A stretch of 64,000 nt of DNA from Streptococcus sp. (GTDB lineage: Bacteria > Bacillota > Bacilli > Lactobacillales > Streptococcaceae): contig JAUMZQ010000011.1 in the NCBI GenBank assembly GCA_030528055.1, positions 30,387 through 94,386 of the forward strand. Direction: 5' to 3'. The position numbers and the translations under genes are program-made. Below, piece by piece: positions 58,683 to 64,000 of the stretch (the stretch's first letter is position 1; each line of letters opens with the position of its first letter). A model generated the notes under the pieces. The model was not told the origin of the DNA, searched no databases, and worked only from the letters and a program-made list of their open reading frames with translations.

Positions 58683-59525
58683 ATGAGCGACAAACTACAA
58701 CGATTTGAAAAAGCCCGTTTATTTATCTGTCCCTTTTGCTCTCATTCTTTGAAATTAGAAGAAAAAAGTTTAAAGTGTCCCAACAAACATTCTTTTGATT
58801 TAGCAAAATTCGGTTATATCAATCTGGCACCTCAAGTCAAACAATCTAAGAATTACGATAAAAATAGTTTTCAAAATCGTCAGATTATCTTACAAGCTGG
58901 CTTCTACCAACATATCCTATCAGAGCTTTTTGACTTATTGAAAACATTTCCAGATAAGCAAAATATTCTAGACAGTGGTTGCGGAGAGGGCTATTACGCT
59001 AGAGAAATTCAGAAAAAAGACAGTGAAAAACAAATTTATGCTTTTGATCTTTCTAAAGATTCTATTCAATTAGCCACAAAACAAGATGTAACTTTAGCAG
59101 TTAACTGGTTCGTTGGAGATTTGTCTCATATTCCTATTTGCGATGCTAGCATAGATATTATTCTAGATGTTTTTTCACCAGCCAATTATCAGGAATTTAA
59201 TCGTATTTTAGACAAAAAAGGTCTGCTGATAAAAGTTATACCAACTCATCAACATCTAATAGAAATCCGAAATAAAATTTCTGAACAGCTGGAACAAAAA
59301 GAATACTCAAATGATAAAATAGTCCAACATTTTAAGGAAAATTTCCATCTTGTTTCTAGCCATTCAGTAGTAACGACCTATCCGTTGAAAGAAAGAGAAA
59401 AAGAAGCCTTGCTAGATATGACTCCTTTACTTTTTCATGTGGATAAAAAGGCGATTGATTGGTCAGATTTAACTCATATTACCATTGCTGCTGACATCAT
59501 GGTTGGAAGAAAAAAAGAAATGTAA
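58683..59525 (+). CDS. rlmA: 23S rRNA guanine-N1 methyltransferase, RlmA(II)
   Basis: The 280-residue enzyme methylates N1 of G748 in 23S rRNA, which affects binding of tylosin and telithromycin in Gram-positive bacteria. The N-terminal zinc site is CPFC with CPNKH. The methyltransferase core has ILDSGCGEGYYAREI (SAM loop) and FDLSKDSIQLA. AAAGGA precedes the ATG. Confidence 0.9.
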   Translation: MSDKLQRFEKARLFICPFCSHSLKLEEKSLKCPNKHSFDLAKFGYINLAPQVKQSKNYDKNSFQNRQIILQAGFYQHILSELFDLLKTFPDKQNILDSGCGEGYYAREIQKKDSEKQIYAFDLSKDSIQLATKQDVTLAVNWFVGDLSHIPICDASIDIILDVFSPANYQEFNRILDKKGLLIKVIPTHQHLIEIRNKISEQLEQKEYSNDKIVQHFKENFHLVSSHSVVTTYPLKEREKEALLDMTPLLFHVDKKAIDWSDLTHITIAADIMVGRKKEM

Positions 59526-59582
59526 AACTTACACGATATCTATCATCTAATGATAGTTACTACGAAATATAGAATCAGAACA

Positions 59583-59614
59583 AAAAAGTTTGAGATTTGA
59601 GCCTCAAACTTTTT
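59583..59614. terminator. bidirectional terminator between rlmA and glpF
   Basis: Perfect 12-base stem AAAAAGTTTGAG/CTCAAACTTTTT (59583-59594 with 59603-59614), loop eight bases. Confidence 0.9.
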
Positions 59615-59629
59615 ATTTTATGGTACTCT

Positions 59630-60334
59630 TTAAAACAATCCTGCAACCACAACAGCTAACAAGCCACCGACGATTGGTCCTAAAACTGGAATCCAAGCAT
59701 AAGACCAATCAGAATTCCCTTTATTCTTTATTGGAAGAAAGTGATGAACGATACGAGGACCTAAGTCACGAGCTGGGTTAATGGCGTAACCCGTTGTTCC
59801 ACCGAGTGACAAACCGATACCGACAACAAGGGTTCCTACACATAGAGTTCCTAGACCAGCTGGCATATCGTACAGCCCAAAAGCAACAATAGCTAAAACA
59901 AGAACAAAGGTTCCTAAGGCTTCACTAATGAAGTTTGAAACAGTGTCTTTGAGGGCTGGACCTGTTGCAAATGTACCTAAAATATCTGCTGGATTTTCTG
60001 TTGCATCATAATGTGGTTTGTACATGAGATAAACCAAGAACGTTCCAAGCATAGCTCCTGCAAATTGAGCTAGGATATAAGGAACTACACTAGCAAAAGG
60101 TAGATCACCTTTAACCGCCATAGCGATTGTAAGAGCTGGGTTCAGATGAGCTGGTCCAAATTTCCCTGAAATAAAGGCTGCGATCGCAACTGCAATCCCC
60201 CAACCTGTTGTGATAACAATCCAACCAGCATTATTATTTTTTGTTTTTGATAGGACAACTCCCGCAACCACACCATTCCCTAGTAAGAGCAAGATAGCTG
60301 TCCCTAAAAATTCCCCTAAGATTTCACGAAACAT
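59630..60334 (-). CDS. glpF: Glycerol facilitator (aquaporin family)
   Basis: The 234-residue channel imports glycerol. The two pore motifs are HLNPALTIA (first NPA) and INPARDLGPRI (second NPA, with Asp and Arg typical of glycerol channels). Six membrane helices and the two half-helices are recognisable. It is the last gene of glpK-glpO-glpF, nine bases after glpO, with AGGAGG. Confidence 0.94.
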   Translation of the reverse strand: MFREILGEFLGTAILLLLGNGVVAGVVLSKTKNNNAGWIVITTGWGIAVAIAAFISGKFGPAHLNPALTIAMAVKGDLPFASVVPYILAQFAGAMLGTFLVYLMYKPHYDATENPADILGTFATGPALKDTVSNFISEALGTFVLVLAIVAFGLYDMPAGLGTLCVGTLVVGIGLSLGGTTGYAINPARDLGPRIVHHFLPIKNKGNSDWSYAWIPVLGPIVGGLLAVVVAGLF

Positions 60335-60343
60335 AGTTACCTC

Positions 60344-62164
60344 CTATTTTAAATCTGATAAGTCGTTTTTAGCTAAGGTTTCACGTAATTCTGCTTCCGC
60401 TGTTACCTTTTCAGTTTCTGACCATTCATAATATGCTGCCATCTCTTTGATAACTGGAGCAATCAGACCTTCTAAACTGTCACGCATAAAGAGCATATGA
60501 TTGGTACGACGCAAGAAGAAATCAGACGGACGAAGAGCCAATTCGTAACGCATTGCATAATGAAGTGAGAGTGTTTCAGCTAAACTTAGTCCTTCGACAG
60601 CTTCAACTTCACGAGCAAGGGCAAAGACTTTGGGTGCATTTGATCCATAAAGATTCGCAAGATAAGTCGCTTCATCTAGATTAAGCCCTGCAACCACACC
60701 CAGTTGCGCATAAGCATCAATTTCTGCTGCTACATTGGCTGGGTTGATTTCTCCACCTGAGACAGGATAGGTTTTAGAATTAATCAATTTGAATTGGCGA
60801 TGATATTCTTTATCCAAAATCTCAACAATTTGTTGCATAGCTCCTTCTGCCATTTTACGGTAGTCTGTGATTTTACCACCTGCTAGAGTGAGAAGTCCAT
60901 TATCATCTCGTTCAAAGCTACTACCACGTGATACCGCTGACGGATCCAAAACTTTTTCAGATGTGCTTGTCTCCAAACTTGTGACAGCCTGCTCGACATC
61001 TTCGCGAGATTTTTCTTCTTTGAGGTAATCTTTAACGGTATCAATCAGATTTTCAAAACTATCATCACTAATTTTGCCACTATTTCCACCATTGTAGTCA
61101 GAGGCGCTGTTTCCTGATAGAAGCGGACGAAGACCTGCCCAGCTACTTTCGATATCATTAATGGTGATATTTGCATTTGGGAAACGGTTATTGACAATAC
61201 CTAAGAGGTAATCAACATCTTCTTGTGTAACTTGTGGGTTTTCTAAATCGTCCTTATAATCTGTGTCAGTTGTTCCAAAATAGGTCTTATTTTCACGTGG
61301 AAGGACAAAAATCATACGACCATCACCAAGACCAGTATCGAAATAAACAGGTTGTGAAACTTTGAGACGGCTTGAGTCAACCACCAAATGTACCCCTTTT
61401 GTTGGACGAAGCTGTGAAATCTTCTTGCCTGTATTTGAGAAATTACGGATGATGTCACTCCAAGGTCCAGTCGTATTGATGACCAGACGAGCTCGGATTT
61501 CAATCACTTGGTCTGTGAGCAGGTCACGCGCTACAACACCAACAATCTTGCCATCTTCAAACAAGAAATCTTCTGCTTTGACATGGTTAGCAATGAGGGC
61601 TCCATCACGGTTGGCACGTTTGATATTTTCAATAACAAGACGAGCATCATTGTTTCTAAAGTCAAGGTAAACTCCACCACCGACTAGACCTTCTTCTTTC
61701 AAGTCTGGTTCACGTTTCAAAACTTCTTCTTTTGTTAAAACCTTATTGGCTGCATCGGTATTGCTCACACCAGCCAACAAATCATAAAGATCCATGGCTA
61801 CTTTGAGGCGAAAGAGGCTAAAGGTTGCTCCCGGTTCTTCATAGACTGGCAATAACATTGGGTCAGGTTTTGGAATGTGTGGTGCAATTCGTTGCACAAC
61901 AGCTCTTTCTGAGACGGTATCAGAAACTACTTCCACGTCAAATTGCTTGAGGTAACGCAAGCCTCCGTGGACTAATTTTGTGGAACGACTACTCGTTCCT
62001 TCTGCAAAGTCCTGCATTTCAATCAAACCTGTATCTAGACCACTTGCAGCAGCTTGCAAGGCAACTCCAGCACCCGTGATTCCACCGCCGACAATCAAAA
62101 GATCAAGCGTTCTATCTTGCATCTTTTGCAAGGCTAATTGACGTGTTTTTTTTGAAAATTCCAT
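60344..62164 (-). CDS. glpO: Alpha-glycerophosphate oxidase
   Basis: The 606-residue FAD enzyme oxidises sn-glycerol 3-phosphate to dihydroxyacetone phosphate and passes electrons to oxygen, making hydrogen peroxide. The N-terminal FAD loop is VGGGITGAGVALQAAASG, then TSSRSTKLVHGGLRYL. A streptococcal-type insert of about 50 residues occurs near residue 350-400 (the segment rich in Ser, Asp and Glu), which distinguishes GlpO from the quinone-linked GlpD. Nine bases separate it from glpK. Confidence 0.94.
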   Translation of the reverse strand: MEFSKKTRQLALQKMQDRTLDLLIVGGGITGAGVALQAAASGLDTGLIEMQDFAEGTSSRSTKLVHGGLRYLKQFDVEVVSDTVSERAVVQRIAPHIPKPDPMLLPVYEEPGATFSLFRLKVAMDLYDLLAGVSNTDAANKVLTKEEVLKREPDLKEEGLVGGGVYLDFRNNDARLVIENIKRANRDGALIANHVKAEDFLFEDGKIVGVVARDLLTDQVIEIRARLVINTTGPWSDIIRNFSNTGKKISQLRPTKGVHLVVDSSRLKVSQPVYFDTGLGDGRMIFVLPRENKTYFGTTDTDYKDDLENPQVTQEDVDYLLGIVNNRFPNANITINDIESSWAGLRPLLSGNSASDYNGGNSGKISDDSFENLIDTVKDYLKEEKSREDVEQAVTSLETSTSEKVLDPSAVSRGSSFERDDNGLLTLAGGKITDYRKMAEGAMQQIVEILDKEYHRQFKLINSKTYPVSGGEINPANVAAEIDAYAQLGVVAGLNLDEATYLANLYGSNAPKVFALAREVEAVEGLSLAETLSLHYAMRYELALRPSDFFLRRTNHMLFMRDSLEGLIAPVIKEMAAYYEWSETEKVTAEAELRETLAKNDLSDLK

Positions 62165-62173
62165 GAGATTCTC

Positions 62174-63729
<1,556 letters not shown>

Positions 63730-63749
63730 GCGAATTTTAAAAATAAAAA

Positions 63750-63788
63750 CCTATCATGTTTTTTTTAAAGCTAAAAAAACATGATAGG
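63750..63788. repeat. long inverted repeat upstream of glpK
   Basis: CCTATCATG and T-run (63750-63765) pair perfectly with A-run and CATGATAGG (63773-63788). On the minus strand a T-rich tail follows. It may be a terminator of the upstream transcript or an operator. Confidence 0.6.
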
Positions 63789-63816
63789 AATAATGGAAAA
63801 TGGATTTTATTAAAAT

Positions 63817-64000
63817 GGCTCTATAATATCTGTAGTGGGTAAAACCACTCTGGATTTTATGGAGCTTTTTGAGTACACAAAAAGTCCCATAAGACTTATA
63901 ATGAAAAGCGCCAAACCATCATTAGAAAGAATCTTATGGAACATATTCATCATACCACACGACTCATCGGAATGAAAGACAAAAATATCACCATAAACAA
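63817..64000 (+). mobile_element. ISL3-family insertion sequence, left end only
   Basis: From GGCTCTATAATATCTG at 63817 the sequence resembles the terminal repeat of ISL3-family elements such as IS1167. A hairpin at 63857-63892 (TTATGG and CTTTTTG pairing with CAAAAAG and CCATAA) would stop outside transcription. The element continues beyond the window. Confidence 0.75.
63936..64000 (+). CDS. ISL3-family transposase, 5' end only
   Basis: Only 21 codons are seen: MEHIHHTTRLIGMKDKN then ITI. This matches the start of ISL3-family DDE transposases of streptococci. The start is ATG with weak ribosome site (AAAGAAT). The remainder is outside the window, so it is not known if the gene is intact. 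Confidence 0.75.
   Translation, partial: MEHIHHTTRLIGMKDKNITIN

Overview
The window is chromosomal DNA of a viridans-type Streptococcus. The evidence is the streptococcal gene set and order (ctsR, gpsA-galU, dapH plus an M20 deacetylase, pgi, the small SRP RNA beside tadA, gshF, hslO-dusB, rpoB-rpoC, a class A PBP, tyrS, rlmA(II), glpKOF), low GC, AGGAGG-type ribosome binding sites, a TTG start on rpoB, and CcpA and CtsR sites. The species cannot be fixed from the sequence alone.

Layout. 1-4 kb: 5' end of ctsR and a heterodimeric ABC exporter resembling PatAB. 4-12 kb: gpsA, galU, two separate B3/B4-domain proteins, a rhomboid protease, the acetyl branch of lysine/diaminopimelate synthesis, and pgi under a perfect cre site. 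12-21 kb: SRP RNA, tadA, a long LtaS-family enzyme, purA, gshF, hslO-dusB. 21.5-39.7 kb: a complete-looking Tn916-family integrative conjugative element with transfer genes, oriT, ardA, sigma/HTH regulators, xis and int. It carries no tet(M); in that position is a TetR-controlled module with an alpha/beta hydrolase broken by one amber codon, a TetR repressor, a four-helix membrane protein and a membrane-anchored flavin reductase-like protein. Two copies of the same spaced palindrome lie at the two promoters of the module. 39.7-41 kb: DUF1033 gene and two decayed genes.

41-45.7 kb holds the most interesting native locus: a five-gene exopolysaccharide operon with a UDP-GlcNAc 2-epimerase, a four-helix membrane protein with a degenerate GGDEF fold, a previously easily missed 46-residue membrane peptide, a processive GT2 synthase and a GH8 hydrolase. 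The layout resembles the c-di-GMP-controlled Pss (Listeria) and Yda (Bacillus) systems, but the GGDEF signature and the RxxD inhibitory site are both lost. The promoter instead carries a direct repeat with the spacing of CiaR-activated promoters. I infer a ManNAc-containing polymer whose control has moved from c-di-GMP to CiaRH.

46-64 kb: rpoC and rpoB (wild-type rifampicin region), a class A PBP, tyrS, an AT-rich orphan gene that seems to have displaced an older gene, rlmA(II), the glycerol operon glpK-glpO-glpF, and at the right edge the start of an ISL3-family insertion sequence.
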